This document shows positions 17,764-26,641 of a stretch of DNA of 64,000 nucleotides, piece by piece. The DNA comes from CAYYJR01 sp964472305 (GTDB lineage Bacteria; Armatimonadota; Hebobacteria; CAIYQO01): the NCBI GenBank assembly GCA_964472305.1, contig CAYYJR010000001.1:388450-452449 (forward strand), given 5' to 3'. Under the pieces are notes generated by a model, which worked only from the letters and a program-made list of their open reading frames with translations, was not told the origin of the DNA and did no database searches. The stretch's first letter is position 1. The number at the start of each line of letters is the position of its first letter. A program made the translations under genes and the position numbers.

Positions 17764-19071
17764 ATGGCACTTGATACCATTTACATTGGCGTTATCGGCT
17801 TCGGCACCGTGGGTGTCGGCGCCGTGGAACTATTGGAAACGAACGCGGAGTGGATCGCACAGCGCGTCGGCTCACGCGTGGTGGTGAAAAAGATCGCAGA
17901 CGTGGAGTGGAGTCGCCCGCGCGCTTATCCCGTGCGCCCGGACCAGCAGACCACCAACGTTAACGATATTCTCGATGACCCGGAGATCAGCATCGTCATC
18001 GAGGCTATCGGCGGGTTGAAGCCAGCGGGCGATTTCGTCGCCGCTGCGCTCAAACGCGGTAAGTCGGTGGTCACCCCGAATAAAGAATTGATCGCCAAGC
18101 GCGGCGCCGAATTGCTGAATATCGCCGCTGAAGCCGGCGTCGATTTGATGTTTGAAGGCGCGGTGGGCGGCGGTATTCCCATCATTCGACCGATGAAGGA
18201 AAGCCTGGCGGGCGACCGCATTGTACGCGTGATGGGCATCGTCAACGGCACGACAAACTATATATTGACCGCCATGACGCAGGAAGGGCGCAGCTTCGCC
18301 GACGTGTTGAAGGATGCCCAGGCACAGGGGTATGCCGAGGCCGATCCCACCGCCGACGTGGAAGGCTTCGATGCGATGTATAAAATCGCCATCCTCGCTT
18401 CCATCGCCTACGGCAGCCACATTGACGTGGAGCAGATTCATCATGAAGGCATCACGAAAATCACCGCCGCCGACATCCGGTATGCTGGCCAGTTGGGTTA
18501 CGAGATCAAGCTGCTGGCTATCGGCGCGCGGGCGGGCGACGCACTCGATCTGCGCGTGCACCCGGCGTTCGTGCCCAAGGGGCATCCGCTCGCGGCGGTG
18601 AACGGCGTGTTCAATGCCATCTTCGTGCAGGGTGAACCGGTCGGCAGCCTGATGTTCTATGGTCGCGGTGCCGGCTCCGGTCCCACCGGCAGCGCGGTGG
18701 TGGGTGATATCATCGATTGCGCGCGCAACATCAATCGCAACGCCAGTGGCCGTGTCCCTTGCCGCTGTTATCAGCACCTGGCCATCCAGCCGATCAGCGA
18801 GGTGGAGACGCGCTACTACATCCGCACTCGGGTGAAGGACCAACCCGGCGTCATCGGTAAAATGGCCACCATCTTCGGCGAACACGGCGTCAGCCTCACC
18901 TCGGTTTTTCAACCCCAGCACAGCGACGGCGAGCAGATTGGCGAACTGGCGGAAATCGTGTGGATCACCCACACCGTGCAGGAAGCCCGCATACAAGCTG
19001 CCCTCACGACCCTTGCCCAACTCGACGTGGTGGCGGAGATCGCCAACATGATCCGCGTCGAGGGAATGTAG
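17764..19071 (+). CDS. hom: homoserine dehydrogenase with C-terminal ACT domain
   Basis: 435 residues. The NAD(P)-binding motif is GVIGFGTVGVGAVELLE (residues 8-24). Catalytic and substrate regions include SVVTPNKELIAKRG (the catalytic Lys), FEGAVGGGIPIIRPMKE and GIVNGTTNYIL. The last ~80 residues form an ACT domain (YYIRTRVKDQPGVIGKMATIFGE), which normally gives threonine feedback control. It reduces aspartate semialdehyde to homoserine, the branch point to threonine and methionine. Threonine synthase lies 0.9 kb downstream on the same strand. AGGA sits about 7 nt before the ATG. Confidence 0.95.
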   Translation: MALDTIYIGVIGFGTVGVGAVELLETNAEWIAQRVGSRVVVKKIADVEWSRPRAYPVRPDQQTTNVNDILDDPEISIVIEAIGGLKPAGDFVAAALKRGKSVVTPNKELIAKRGAELLNIAAEAGVDLMFEGAVGGGIPIIRPMKESLAGDRIVRVMGIVNGTTNYILTAMTQEGRSFADVLKDAQAQGYAEADPTADVEGFDAMYKIAILASIAYGSHIDVEQIHHEGITKITAADIRYAGQLGYEIKLLAIGARAGDALDLRVHPAFVPKGHPLAAVNGVFNAIFVQGEPVGSLMFYGRGAGSGPTGSAVVGDIIDCARNINRNASGRVPCRCYQHLAIQPISEVETRYYIRTRVKDQPGVIGKMATIFGEHGVSLTSVFQPQHSDGEQIGELAEIVWITHTVQEARIQAALTTLAQLDVVAEIANMIRVEGM

Positions 19072-19204
19072 CGGTTTCTCGCTGGCATCGGGGCAGGCAA
19101 CGGCTGTTGAAGCCGGCTAATTATTCGAGGCGTACCGATCGGTCTGATTCCTTCGTACCCAACCACTCCACACGTGTGACTTATCACTCGTCACTTTTGC
19201 GGCC

Positions 19205-19233
19205 TTGCCTCGCGCCGCGCTTGCCGGTATGCT
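19205..19233 (+). promoter_or_regulatory. candidate promoter of the HAD hydrolase gene
   Basis: TTGCCT (19205-19210), 17-nt spacer, TATGCT (19228-19233). The predicted start site is near 19240, immediately before the ATG at 19241. No Shine-Dalgarno is present, so the mRNA would be leaderless. Confidence 0.45.
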
Positions 19234-19240
19234 ATACGAC

Positions 19241-19921
19241 ATGACTGCATCCACCGTGAGTATCGTGGTGTTCGACCTGGGCGAAGTGATGATCCGGCTG
19301 GCGCGGGGGTGGGAGAATGCCTGCCGCGAGGCGGGCGTGGTCTATCGCCCCTTCCCGGATACCGAGGAATTCCGCGCGCGGCTCGATGCGCTGGAGCGGG
19401 AATACGGCTGCGGAGCCATCTCGCCGGAAGCATATTTCACACGCCTGCGCGAACTGGTTGGCGAGAGTTACGCGCTCGATGAGTTGCGCGCACTGCACAA
19501 CGGCGTCATCCGCGAAGAATTCCCCGGCATCCCGGAGACCGTGCGCGCACTGAAGGACGTCGGCGTACAGACCGCCTGCCTGTCCAATACCTGTGCCTCG
19601 CACTGGGCAGAATTGACGAATCCCGCGCGCTACCCCGGCATCGGTCAGCTCGATCATCAGCATGCCAGTCATCTGCTGGGCTTGATGAAACCCGACCCGC
19701 GCATCTACCGGCGTTTCGAGGAGGAGACGGGGTTCCATGGTGGTCAGATCCTTTTCTTTGACGATCTGGCGGCGAACATCGCGGCGGCGTGTGACGCCGG
19801 CTGGCACGGCGTGCGCATTGCGGACGAGTTGCCCGTCGTGGAACAAATCCGGCGTGCCCTGGATGAATATGGCGTGATGGCCGGATTGCCCAATGGGAAA
19901 ACCTGTCGGAATTTGTTATAA
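19241..19921 (+). CDS. HAD-superfamily hydrolase (YihX-like)
   Basis: 226 residues. Motif I is VVFDLGEVM: the nucleophile Asp is present and the usual second Asp is Gly, as in YihX-like sugar phosphatases. Motif II is CLSNT, the motif III Lys is in LMKPDPRIY, and motif IV is FFDDLAANIAAA. The cap is a short helical insertion (about residues 25-95). It is probably a small-molecule phosphatase. It lies between homoserine dehydrogenase and threonine synthase; a role as a phosphoserine- or homoserine-phosphate-related phosphatase is possible only by association. The ATG at 19241 was chosen from homology and promoter spacing. Confidence 0.85.
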   Translation: MTASTVSIVVFDLGEVMIRLARGWENACREAGVVYRPFPDTEEFRARLDALEREYGCGAISPEAYFTRLRELVGESYALDELRALHNGVIREEFPGIPETVRALKDVGVQTACLSNTCASHWAELTNPARYPGIGQLDHQHASHLLGLMKPDPRIYRRFEEETGFHGGQILFFDDLAANIAAACDAGWHGVRIADELPVVEQIRRALDEYGVMAGLPNGKTCRNLL

Positions 19922-19922
19922 T
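19914..19922 (+). promoter_or_regulatory. extended -10 element upstream of thrC
   Basis: TG-T-TATAAT at 19914-19922, overlapping the end of the HAD gene. There is no clear -35 at 16-18 nt; transcription would begin about 20 nt before the thrC start. Confidence 0.35.
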
Positions 19923-19949
19923 AGGCGCATTCCGCTTGGAGAAGAGTAA

Positions 19950-21029
19950 ATGGCTATGACGATGGTGCATGCCGGTTGGCAGGGCCTGATCCGCCAGTAT
20001 GGCGCATACCTTCCCGTGAGTGACGCCACACCGGTGATCACGCTGCAAGAAGGCAATACGCCACTGATCCCGATTGATAATTTTCGTGCGCGCCTGGGGC
20101 TAATCCAGCGCGTGTTCGTCAAATACGAGGGATTGAACCCCACCGGGTCGTTTAAGGATCGCGGCATGACCATGGCGATCAGCAAGGCGCGCGAGGCCGG
20201 TTCGCAGGCGGTGATGTGCGCCTCCACCGGCAACACCTCCGCTTCTGCCGCCGCCTATGCCGCCCGTGCGGGCATGCAATGTATCGTGCTTATTCCCAAC
20301 GGCAACATCGCCCTCGGCAAGCTCTCGCAAGCCATGATCCACGGCGCGAAGGTGCTGGCGGTGGAAGGCAACTTCGACGACGCCCTGCGTTTCGTGCGTG
20401 AGATTACCGCACAATACCCCATTACACTGGTGAACTCCATTAACCCATTCCGCATCGAGGGGCAGAAGACCGCCGCGTTCGAAATTATCGACGTACTCGG
20501 CGATGCGCCGGCGTATCACGTGCTGCCCGTCGGCAACGCCGGCAACATCACCGCCTACTGGAAGGGTTATCAGGAATATCACCAACTCGATAAGTCCACT
20601 CATCTGCCGAAGATGCTGGGATGGCAGGCCTCCGGTTCCGCGCCTATCGTGCTCGGTCACCCGGTGGACGATCCGCATACAGTAGCCACTGCCATCAAAA
20701 TCGGCAATCCGGCCAGTTGGCAGAGCGCCGTCGAGGCGCGTGACGACTCCGGCGGATTGATCGATATGGTCACCGATGAAGAGATTCTCGCCGCCTATAA
20801 ATTACTCGCCAGCACCGAAGGCGTCTTCGTCGAACCGGCTTCCGCCGCCTCCATCGCCGGCGTCATCAAACTGGTCGAGCGTGGGTATTTCCCCGCCTGC
20901 GACGAGTGCATCGTCTGCACCGTCACTGGGCACGGACTGAAAGATCCGGACAACGCCATCAAGCAGGCCGATCCCATCACCGTGGTACCCGCCGACATGA
21001 GCGCTATTCTGCAGGCCATTGGGTATTGA
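19950..21029 (+). CDS. thrC: threonine synthase
   Basis: 359 residues, the short class found in Bacillus and many other bacteria. The PLP lysine is in NPTGSFKDRGM (about residue 61), the phosphate-binding loop of PLP is LPVGNAGNITAYWKGY, and substrate-binding CASTGNTSASAAAYAARAG is conserved. It converts O-phospho-homoserine to threonine. GGAGAAG lies 9 nt before the start. With hom upstream, two steps of threonine synthesis are in this segment; homoserine kinase is not seen here. Confidence 0.95.
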   Translation: MAMTMVHAGWQGLIRQYGAYLPVSDATPVITLQEGNTPLIPIDNFRARLGLIQRVFVKYEGLNPTGSFKDRGMTMAISKAREAGSQAVMCASTGNTSASAAAYAARAGMQCIVLIPNGNIALGKLSQAMIHGAKVLAVEGNFDDALRFVREITAQYPITLVNSINPFRIEGQKTAAFEIIDVLGDAPAYHVLPVGNAGNITAYWKGYQEYHQLDKSTHLPKMLGWQASGSAPIVLGHPVDDPHTVATAIKIGNPASWQSAVEARDDSGGLIDMVTDEEILAAYKLLASTEGVFVEPASAASIAGVIKLVERGYFPACDECIVCTVTGHGLKDPDNAIKQADPITVVPADMSAILQAIGY

Positions 21030-21069
21030 GCGCATCCGTGTCGGCCGTCACGCCTGCGAGGAGCTTCAC

Positions 21070-21714
21070 ATGACAGACATCGAACGAAGTCTGGAGGCAA
21101 TCCCCGCGCCGCCTCGATCCGCGCGCCGGCTATTACGCGGCTGGCCGGTGTTTTCCGGCGTACTCGTGCTGTTGCTCCTTGGCGTGCTCATCGCCGCGGC
21201 AGTCCGCATCTCCGGCTTAAAACACGCACTCGCTATCGTGGCGGAGCGTCAAGCGGAGGCGATGCAACAGGCGGAGAAACTGCATAACAAAGCACTGTAT
21301 TGGACGGTCAGGCACAAAGGGGAAAGCATAGCGCGCTCCTTCCGCATGATCAATCCACTGTTGTTGACCGATGCGGGACAGCGCGACGTGCAGACCACCT
21401 TCGGATTGCTGATGAAGGATACGCATATCGCCTATGTCGCGCTGCTCGACCAGCATGGCAATGTTTGCGCGACCACCGACCAGCGCCTGACGCGCGAACC
21501 GGCGGCGCCGATGCCGGCCATGACCGACGTGCTGTATAGTCCGAAGCGGGTGGATGGCGCCGATGGTGAGGTCATCGGGCCAATCACCGACATCGCCGAT
21601 CAGCAAATCGGCACCGTGCGCGTGGGATTGACCTTTGGCAACCCCACCGCCGCGCCTAAACCGACTGCGCCGAAAGCGCAATCGCCCAAGCCGGCGCTGC
21701 CCGGCGAAGCGTAA
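21070..21714 (+). CDS. single-pass membrane protein with extracytoplasmic sensor-like domain, function unknown
   Basis: 214 residues. A cytoplasmic N-terminus of ~25 residues is followed by a membrane helix (about 27-52), a short coiled-coil-like helix with many Glu, Gln and Ala, and a domain whose strands (HIAYVALLDQHGNVCATTD and IADQQIGTVRVGLTF) look like the CHASE/PAS-like sensory domains of chemoreceptors and kinases. There is no HAMP or output domain. The C-terminal 25 residues are Pro/Lys/Ala-rich. GAGGAG lies 6 nt before the ATG. It might be an orphan sensor or a truncated chemoreceptor-like protein. No function is assigned. Confidence 0.65.
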   Translation: MTDIERSLEAIPAPPRSARRLLRGWPVFSGVLVLLLLGVLIAAAVRISGLKHALAIVAERQAEAMQQAEKLHNKALYWTVRHKGESIARSFRMINPLLLTDAGQRDVQTTFGLLMKDTHIAYVALLDQHGNVCATTDQRLTREPAAPMPAMTDVLYSPKRVDGADGEVIGPITDIADQQIGTVRVGLTFGNPTAAPKPTAPKAQSPKPALPGEA

Positions 21715-21766
21715 TGATCGTCACTAAACCGCTGTTCCCTGTAAATATCTTGTGAAGGAGCTCTTG

Positions 21767-22672
21767 ATGCCGACCACCACCGCATTGCTGACGACCGACA
21801 TGCCGACGATGTCGCTGATCAACCGGGGTAAGGTGCGCGACCTGTATCGCATCGACGATGCGCGATTGCTGCTGGTCGCCACCGACCGCCTATCCGCGTT
21901 TGACGTAGTGATGCCCAACGGCATTCCCGACAAAGGCCGCATACTGACGCAGATTTCGCTGTTCTGGTTCGAACGGTTGCGCGGCATTGTGCGCAATCAT
22001 CTCATTACCGCGAATGTCCAGGCGATGCCGCCCGCGCTGCGCCCATACACCGAGCAGCTTGAAGGCCGCAGCATGCTGGTGCGCAAGGTGAAAATTCTCC
22101 CGATCGAATGCATTGTGCGCGGCTATCTTTCCGGCTCAGGATGGAAGGAATACCAGCAGAGCGGCAAGGTATGCGGCGTCACGCTGCCGGCCGGACTGCG
22201 CGAGTCCGACAAGCTGCCGGCGCCCATCTTTACCCCCTCCACCAAGGCGGAGAGCGGGCATGACATGAACATCACCTTCGACGAAACGATCCAGATTGTC
22301 GGCGATACGGTCGCCATCAAGCTGCAGGAACTGGCGATCGGCCTCTACCGAGCGGCGGCGGATTATGCCCTCACCCGCGGCATCATCATTGCCGATACCA
22401 AGTTTGAATTCGGGCTCGATGACGGCGGCAACATCATTCTTGCTGACGAAGCGCTAACCCCGGACTCCTCGCGCTTCTGGGACGTGGCGAAATATGCGCC
22501 GGGTCGGGCACAGGACAGCTTCGACAAGCAGTACGTGCGTGATTACCTGGAGACGCTGGACTGGAAAAAAGAGCCGCCCGGCCCGGTGCTGCCCGACGAA
22601 GTGGTGGCGCATACGCGCGCGAAATATCTGGATGCTTACGAGCGGTTGACGGGAAAACCGTTAGCAGTATAA
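21767..22672 (+). CDS. purC: phosphoribosylaminoimidazole-succinocarboxamide synthase (SAICAR synthetase)
   Basis: 301 residues, the longer class. Signatures include RGKVRDLYRIDD at the N-terminus, LPIECIVRGYLSGSGWKEYQ and IIADTKFEFGL with LADEALTPDSSRFW. It joins aspartate to CAIR using ATP in step 8 of purine synthesis. The ATG at 21767 has GAAGGAG 6 nt upstream; an in-frame GTG at 21752 is less likely. Its last 37 bp overlap the convergent bacilliredoxin gene. No other pur gene is adjacent. Confidence 0.96.
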   Translation: MPTTTALLTTDMPTMSLINRGKVRDLYRIDDARLLLVATDRLSAFDVVMPNGIPDKGRILTQISLFWFERLRGIVRNHLITANVQAMPPALRPYTEQLEGRSMLVRKVKILPIECIVRGYLSGSGWKEYQQSGKVCGVTLPAGLRESDKLPAPIFTPSTKAESGHDMNITFDETIQIVGDTVAIKLQELAIGLYRAAADYALTRGIIIADTKFEFGLDDGGNIILADEALTPDSSRFWDVAKYAPGRAQDSFDKQYVRDYLETLDWKKEPPGPVLPDEVVAHTRAKYLDAYERLTGKPLAV

Positions 22673-22992
22673 GCCTCATGTAATGCGCGGGCGGTGATGG
22701 CGTAGTGCGAGGCGTGCCACACCGCCTGTCCGGCCTTCAGCAACAGTGCCTGCGGCGACGCATGGGTGACGCCGATCTCCTCCGCAATGAGCAGCGACAG
22801 CGAACGCTGCTCGACCACCAGTATTTCTCGACACTCCGCTTCCGCCATCTCCGCCGCGAATCGCGCCACCTGTTCCCGTGCCGCCGCCGATATGGGGCAG
22901 CGAGTGGAATGCTTGAACAGCAGTACCAGCTTCGTCTCGCTATCGCGCAGCAATTGGCGGAACTCCTCTTCGTTTCGGCATGGTGTCAGCAT
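22636..22992 (-). CDS. brxC: monothiol bacilliredoxin, BrxC/YtxJ family
   Basis: 118 residues with a thioredoxin-like fold. The diagnostic region is LVLLFKHSTRCPISAAA, with one active Cys in a TRCPIS motif as in YtxJ/BrxC. It also has the later VTHASPQALLLKAGQAVW. These proteins remove bacillithiol from oxidised protein thiols, so its presence suggests the host makes bacillithiol. Two ATGs lie six bases apart; the second (22992) is chosen because AGGAGG sits 6 nt ahead of it. It overlaps the purC end by 37 bp on the opposite strand. Confidence 0.85.
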   Translation of the reverse strand: MLTPCRNEEEFRQLLRDSETKLVLLFKHSTRCPISAAAREQVARFAAEMAEAECREILVVEQRSLSLLIAEEIGVTHASPQALLLKAGQAVWHASHYAITARALHEAYTANGFPVNRS

Positions 22993-23019
22993 CTTCATCC
23001 TCCTGACTATGTTATGGGC

Positions 23020-23045
23020 AGTGTACCCGCTATAGCGGTTGTCAA
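23020..23045 (-). promoter_or_regulatory. promoter with embedded palindrome upstream of brxC
   Basis: On the minus strand a perfect TTGACA (23040-23045) is followed by a perfect 12-bp palindrome CCGCTATAGCGG (23027-23038) and TACACT (23020-23025). The spacer is only 14 nt, which is short. The palindrome could be an operator that covers the promoter. Confidence 0.45.
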
Positions 23046-23147
23046 GCCTTTGCGTGGCGTTCACTCTTCATGCTTGATCTTTTGCGGAGCAGCCGGTCAG
23101 ACCGCATGATCCGGTCACGTGCGGGATATGCCCGTTATCGGCTTGTT

Positions 23148-24806
23148 TTACGTCCGTGGCGCCGATGCCTGAAGTTGCGGGAGCTTATCGCGAGTAAGCA
23201 AAGCGACAATGCGCTGGCCGGGGCGCAGGATCGCGTCAGGTGTCGCAAGCCGATAATCAGTGCTGGCGTCGGCAACGAGGACGACGGCGATGCCAAGGGT
23301 GTCGCCGATGGCTGCGATGCGTTGACCGCGCAAGGCAGCAGATGCGTCCACCGCAAGATGGGCGACCAGAATATCGTCACCGTCGTAGATGAAAGAGCCG
23401 TGTACGCCGGGATGCAGTGCGACATCAACGAACACCGGTGCGGCGATGGCTGAGGTGCTGAGCACGTTATCCAGTCCGAAGGTGCTGAATTTTCGCGCCA
23501 ATCCGACATCATATGTGCGTACCACCGCCTTGATGCCGGGGGTGTGCTCGCGCGCGTGCATGGCAACGCTGAGGTTCAGCATCGGGTCATCGGTGAGCGC
23601 CAGCAGTACGGCGGCGTGATCGACCCCCGCCTTATGCAGCACCGAGGCGCGCGCGGCGTTCCCGATGACCACCGGAAACTGCGCACGGGCGGCGCTCACG
23701 TTGTCGGAGTCCTCGTTCGCTTCCACCGCGACCACTGTCACGCCCAGCAGTGCCAGGTCGCGCGCCACCCGGTAGCCCACATTGCCCAGTCCGATCACGA
23801 CCGTGTGGTCGCGCAGGCGCACTTCGCGGCGACCCAGCAGGTATTCCACCCGCGCGGTGAGCACGTAATCGGCGATCAGCGCGTAGACAGTGGCGAGCAA
23901 TGCCGCGCCGCCCAACATCATCATGATGCCGTAGACCTTCAGCAACGGCGGCGCGTTGAGCAGATTGAGATCTCCATAGCCGATAGTGGTCATGGTGGTG
24001 ACGACGAAGTAGATGGCATCCAGCGATGTCATGTTGCCAAAACCGGTGAACACCAACACGCTGAGCAACATCATGGCGCCTAGCGCAATGAGCAATCCGC
24101 GCGTGATGCCCGCAGCGTGACGCCAGGCGGCGGCAAACTCACGCAGCAGATGGCGCGGATGCCAGTCGAAGAGTGCTCGGAAGCAGACGCGCCGCCTGCC
24201 GGTATGCGCCGCGTGTCGCGGATGGCGATGTTGGGGCAGGGTGAGGCAAAGCGGGCCGGAGTCGTCGAGGCGCAACGCGAGTCCCGCTTTCGCCACGCGC
24301 ACGCTGGGGCTGATCGGTGCATCGTCATCGACCAGGCGCTGGTACACGCCCAGGTGGCAGCCATCGATATTGAACATGGCCACGATGCTTTCTTCGGTGG
24401 CGGCGGAGACGAAGGCTGGCGAGGAGATGAATGAGGCGCTGAGGGCGTGAATGCCGAAAGCACCTTCCACGCAGCGTGCCAGGCTCTGGTCGAACAGGCG
24501 CAGTACAATGCTGGCTGTGGGATTGCAGGTGCGCGCGTCGATGGCGGCTTCCAGGTTGGCAAGGTCGTCGCCGGTGACCAGGAACACGAAGTGTGCGGTG
24601 GCAATGCCGGCCAGTTCGAGCGCGTGATCGTCGCGCACGTCACCGGGCACCAGCCGACAGCCAAGTGCTTCCATGCGCTGTCGCAACGCATCGTCCACCA
24701 CCTGCTCGATAGCGACCACCGTGCAGCCGCGTTCGCGCAGCAATGCGGCGATACGCTCACCCAAATGCCCAAGCCCGCCGACAATCGCGTGACCGGTGTC
24801 AGTCAT
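23148..24806 (-). CDS. two-RCK potassium channel
   Basis: 552 residues from the ATG at 24806. An N-terminal TrkA-N-like Rossmann domain (IVGGLGHLGERIA, residues 6-18) comes first. Two membrane helices follow, flanking a pore loop with the potassium selectivity filter TIGYGD (GYG at 276-278). A second TrkA-N domain (VVIGLGNVGYRVA) and a TrkA-C-like end (QRIAAIGDTLGIAVVLV...ILRPGQRIVALL) complete it. RCK domains gate the pore in response to nucleotides or calcium. The RCK-pore-RCK order is less common than pore-RCK alone. The start overlaps the end of kdsA by 8 bp, indicating translational coupling. Confidence 0.9.
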   Translation of the reverse strand: MTDTGHAIVGGLGHLGERIAALLRERGCTVVAIEQVVDDALRQRMEALGCRLVPGDVRDDHALELAGIATAHFVFLVTGDDLANLEAAIDARTCNPTASIVLRLFDQSLARCVEGAFGIHALSASFISSPAFVSAATEESIVAMFNIDGCHLGVYQRLVDDDAPISPSVRVAKAGLALRLDDSGPLCLTLPQHRHPRHAAHTGRRRVCFRALFDWHPRHLLREFAAAWRHAAGITRGLLIALGAMMLLSVLVFTGFGNMTSLDAIYFVVTTMTTIGYGDLNLLNAPPLLKVYGIMMMLGGAALLATVYALIADYVLTARVEYLLGRREVRLRDHTVVIGLGNVGYRVARDLALLGVTVVAVEANEDSDNVSAARAQFPVVIGNAARASVLHKAGVDHAAVLLALTDDPMLNLSVAMHAREHTPGIKAVVRTYDVGLARKFSTFGLDNVLSTSAIAAPVFVDVALHPGVHGSFIYDGDDILVAHLAVDASAALRGQRIAAIGDTLGIAVVLVADASTDYRLATPDAILRPGQRIVALLTRDKLPQLQASAPRT

Positions 24807-25641
24807 GGTCTTGCGTGACGACCGCCCGTCCGCCCACTGCATCAATGCGTTGCGCGGTCAACAGCACTTCGCGTAAGCGGTCCAGCGGCCACATGGTGGT
24901 CGCGTCCGACAGCCCTTTTTCCGGTTCCGGATGCACTTCCATGAAGAGGGCATCGACGCCTACCGCCGTGGCGCCGCGTACCAGAGCCGGAATGAATTCG
25001 CGCTGGCCTCCGGTGGCGGTGCCGGTGCCGCCGGGCAATTGTGCGCTGTGGGTGGCGTCGAAGATCACCGGGTAGCCGAGGTCGCGCATCACTGCGAGGG
25101 CACGCATATCGACGATGAGATTATTGTAGCCAAAGCTGGCGCCGCGCTCGGTCAACAGCAATTGCGTGTTGCCGCCGGCGGTGAATTTGTCGACGACGTT
25201 GCGCATGTCCCACGGAGCCAGGAATTGACCCTTCTTGACCGAAGTGGGCTTGCCCGTTTCCGCCGCCGCGATCAGCATGTCGGTCTGCCGGCAGAGAAAC
25301 GCCGGCACTTGCAACAGATCGACCGCCTGTGCCACCAACTCGGCTTGCTCCGGTACATGGAAATCGGTGCAGACGGGCACGTTGAACTGTTGCCGCACCA
25401 CGGCAAGGATCTCCAGTCCTTCATCAAGGCCGGGACCGCGGAAAGAGGTGATGGCGGTGCGGTTGGCTTTGTCGAACGATGCCTTGAAAATAAAGGGAAT
25501 ACCGAGCTCGGTGGTGATTCGGCATACCGCCTCGGTAATGCGGAAGGCCATTTCGCGGCTTTCCAGCACGCAAGGACCGGCGATTAACGCCAGGGGATGC
25601 CCCTGTCCGATGGGGATGGTGTTGATGGTGACAGTCTGCAT
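24799..25641 (-). CDS. kdsA: 3-deoxy-8-phosphooctulonate synthase (Kdo8P synthase)
   Basis: 280 residues. Family motifs are LIAGPCVLES near the start, FKASFDKANRT, GLDEGLEIL, VCTDFHVPEQ, PAFLCRQTDML, KKGQFLAPWDM, LTERGASFGYNNL and FDATHSAQLPGG. The TERGASFGYNNL segment has Asn rather than Cys in the region that distinguishes metal-dependent forms. It condenses PEP with arabinose 5-phosphate, the first committed step of Kdo synthesis in the cytoplasm. It follows kdsB by 60 nt and overlaps the channel gene. Confidence 0.96.
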   Translation of the reverse strand: MQTVTINTIPIGQGHPLALIAGPCVLESREMAFRITEAVCRITTELGIPFIFKASFDKANRTAITSFRGPGLDEGLEILAVVRQQFNVPVCTDFHVPEQAELVAQAVDLLQVPAFLCRQTDMLIAAAETGKPTSVKKGQFLAPWDMRNVVDKFTAGGNTQLLLTERGASFGYNNLIVDMRALAVMRDLGYPVIFDATHSAQLPGGTGTATGGQREFIPALVRGATAVGVDALFMEVHPEPEKGLSDATTMWPLDRLREVLLTAQRIDAVGGRAVVTQDHD

Positions 25642-25701
25642 GGGCTCTCGCAATCAATAGTGACGCCGGCGCGCGGACTCGCGCACCGGCGCCGAAGAAG
25701 G

Positions 25702-26460
25702 TTACGCGTTGGTATCGGCAGGTTGCGCTTCGAAGCGCGATAGAATGCGCTGTAGGTCTTCGGGAGTATCCACCCCGCAGATATCGTCGCCAGCGCGCTC
25801 GATCATCTTAATGCGATAGCTGTTTTCCAGCGCGCGCAGTTGCTCCAGCTTTTCCATTTTTTCCAGCGGTGTGCACGGCAAGCGGCTGAACGCCAGCAGG
25901 AAATCACGGCGGTAAGCGTACAATCCGACATGGCGTTTCCACCCGCCAGCACCGCCGGTATAGCCGTTCGGGATTGCCGGAATGGGCGAGCGGGAGAAAA
26001 ACATTGCGTAGCCGTTGACATCGACAGCGACTTTAACCTGGTTCGTATCGCGGATATCGTCCACGCTGGCGAACGGCGCCATCACGCTACAGATCGACGC
26101 ACCCTGGTCCTGCTGCAGTGCGGTGACCACGGCATCGATGGTTTCGGGATCGATCAGTGGCTCGTCGCCCTGGATATTGACCAGCAGGTGCGCGGCGGAC
26201 AAGCGCTCGGCGACTTCGGCGATGCGGTCAGTGCCGGTGGGATGGTAGGCGCTGGTCATGATGACTTCGCCGCCAAAGGCGACAACGGCATCGAAGATGC
26301 GTTGGTCATCAGTGGCGACCAGTACCTCTTCCAGCGTGGTGGCGCGACACGCTCGCTCATAGACGTGACGGATCATCGGACGTCCGGCGATATCGGCCAG
26401 CGGTTTGCCCGGAAATCGGGTGGAGGCGTAACGCGCGGGAATTATACCGACTGCTGACAT
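25702..26460 (-). CDS. kdsB: 3-deoxy-manno-octulosonate cytidylyltransferase (CMP-Kdo synthetase)
   Basis: 252 residues. The N-terminal nucleotide-binding signature GIIPARYASTRFPGKPLADI is followed by HLLVNIQGDEPLIDPETID and FFSRSPIP, all typical of KdsB. It activates Kdo with CTP for transfer to lipid A. The ATG at 26460 has a perfect AGGAGG about 5 nt upstream; the open frame continues 168 bp further without support. First gene of the kdsB-kdsA-channel operon, divergent from the gene at 26.6 kb. Confidence 0.96.
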   Translation of the reverse strand: MSAVGIIPARYASTRFPGKPLADIAGRPMIRHVYERACRATTLEEVLVATDDQRIFDAVVAFGGEVIMTSAYHPTGTDRIAEVAERLSAAHLLVNIQGDEPLIDPETIDAVVTALQQDQGASICSVMAPFASVDDIRDTNQVKVAVDVNGYAMFFSRSPIPAIPNGYTGGAGGWKRHVGLYAYRRDFLLAFSRLPCTPLEKMEKLEQLRALENSYRIKMIERAGDDICGVDTPEDLQRILSRFEAQPADTNA

Positions 26461-26592
26461 ACAATCCTCCTGACGGTCTTTCGCACCGTGGCGGTATCTG
26501 TGCAATATATTTGTATTTCGACGGAAGGTCGGCTGATTCCTGCAACGCGAGGCAGATGTCACGGGGCAGATCAGGCGCCGGGGATATTGCCC

Positions 26593-26621
26593 TTGACGTA
26601 CCGGCCAATGCCCGCTACAGT
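26593..26621 (+). promoter_or_regulatory. candidate promoter of the hypothetical gene at 26642
   Basis: TTGACG (26593-26598), 17-nt spacer, TACAGT (26616-26621). The start site would be near 26628, giving a leader of 8-14 nt before the GTG starts. Confidence 0.5.
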
Positions 26622-26641
26622 TCAACACATGGAGCGTGACA

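Noticed and set aside
17872..19020. Antisense open frame of 382 residues inside homoserine dehydrogenase
   Set aside because: Shadow frame; the plus-strand protein is clearly homoserine dehydrogenase.
19134..19143. Palindrome ACCGATCGGT after homoserine dehydrogenase
   Set aside because: A 10-bp palindrome without promoter context is expected by chance in a GC-rich genome.
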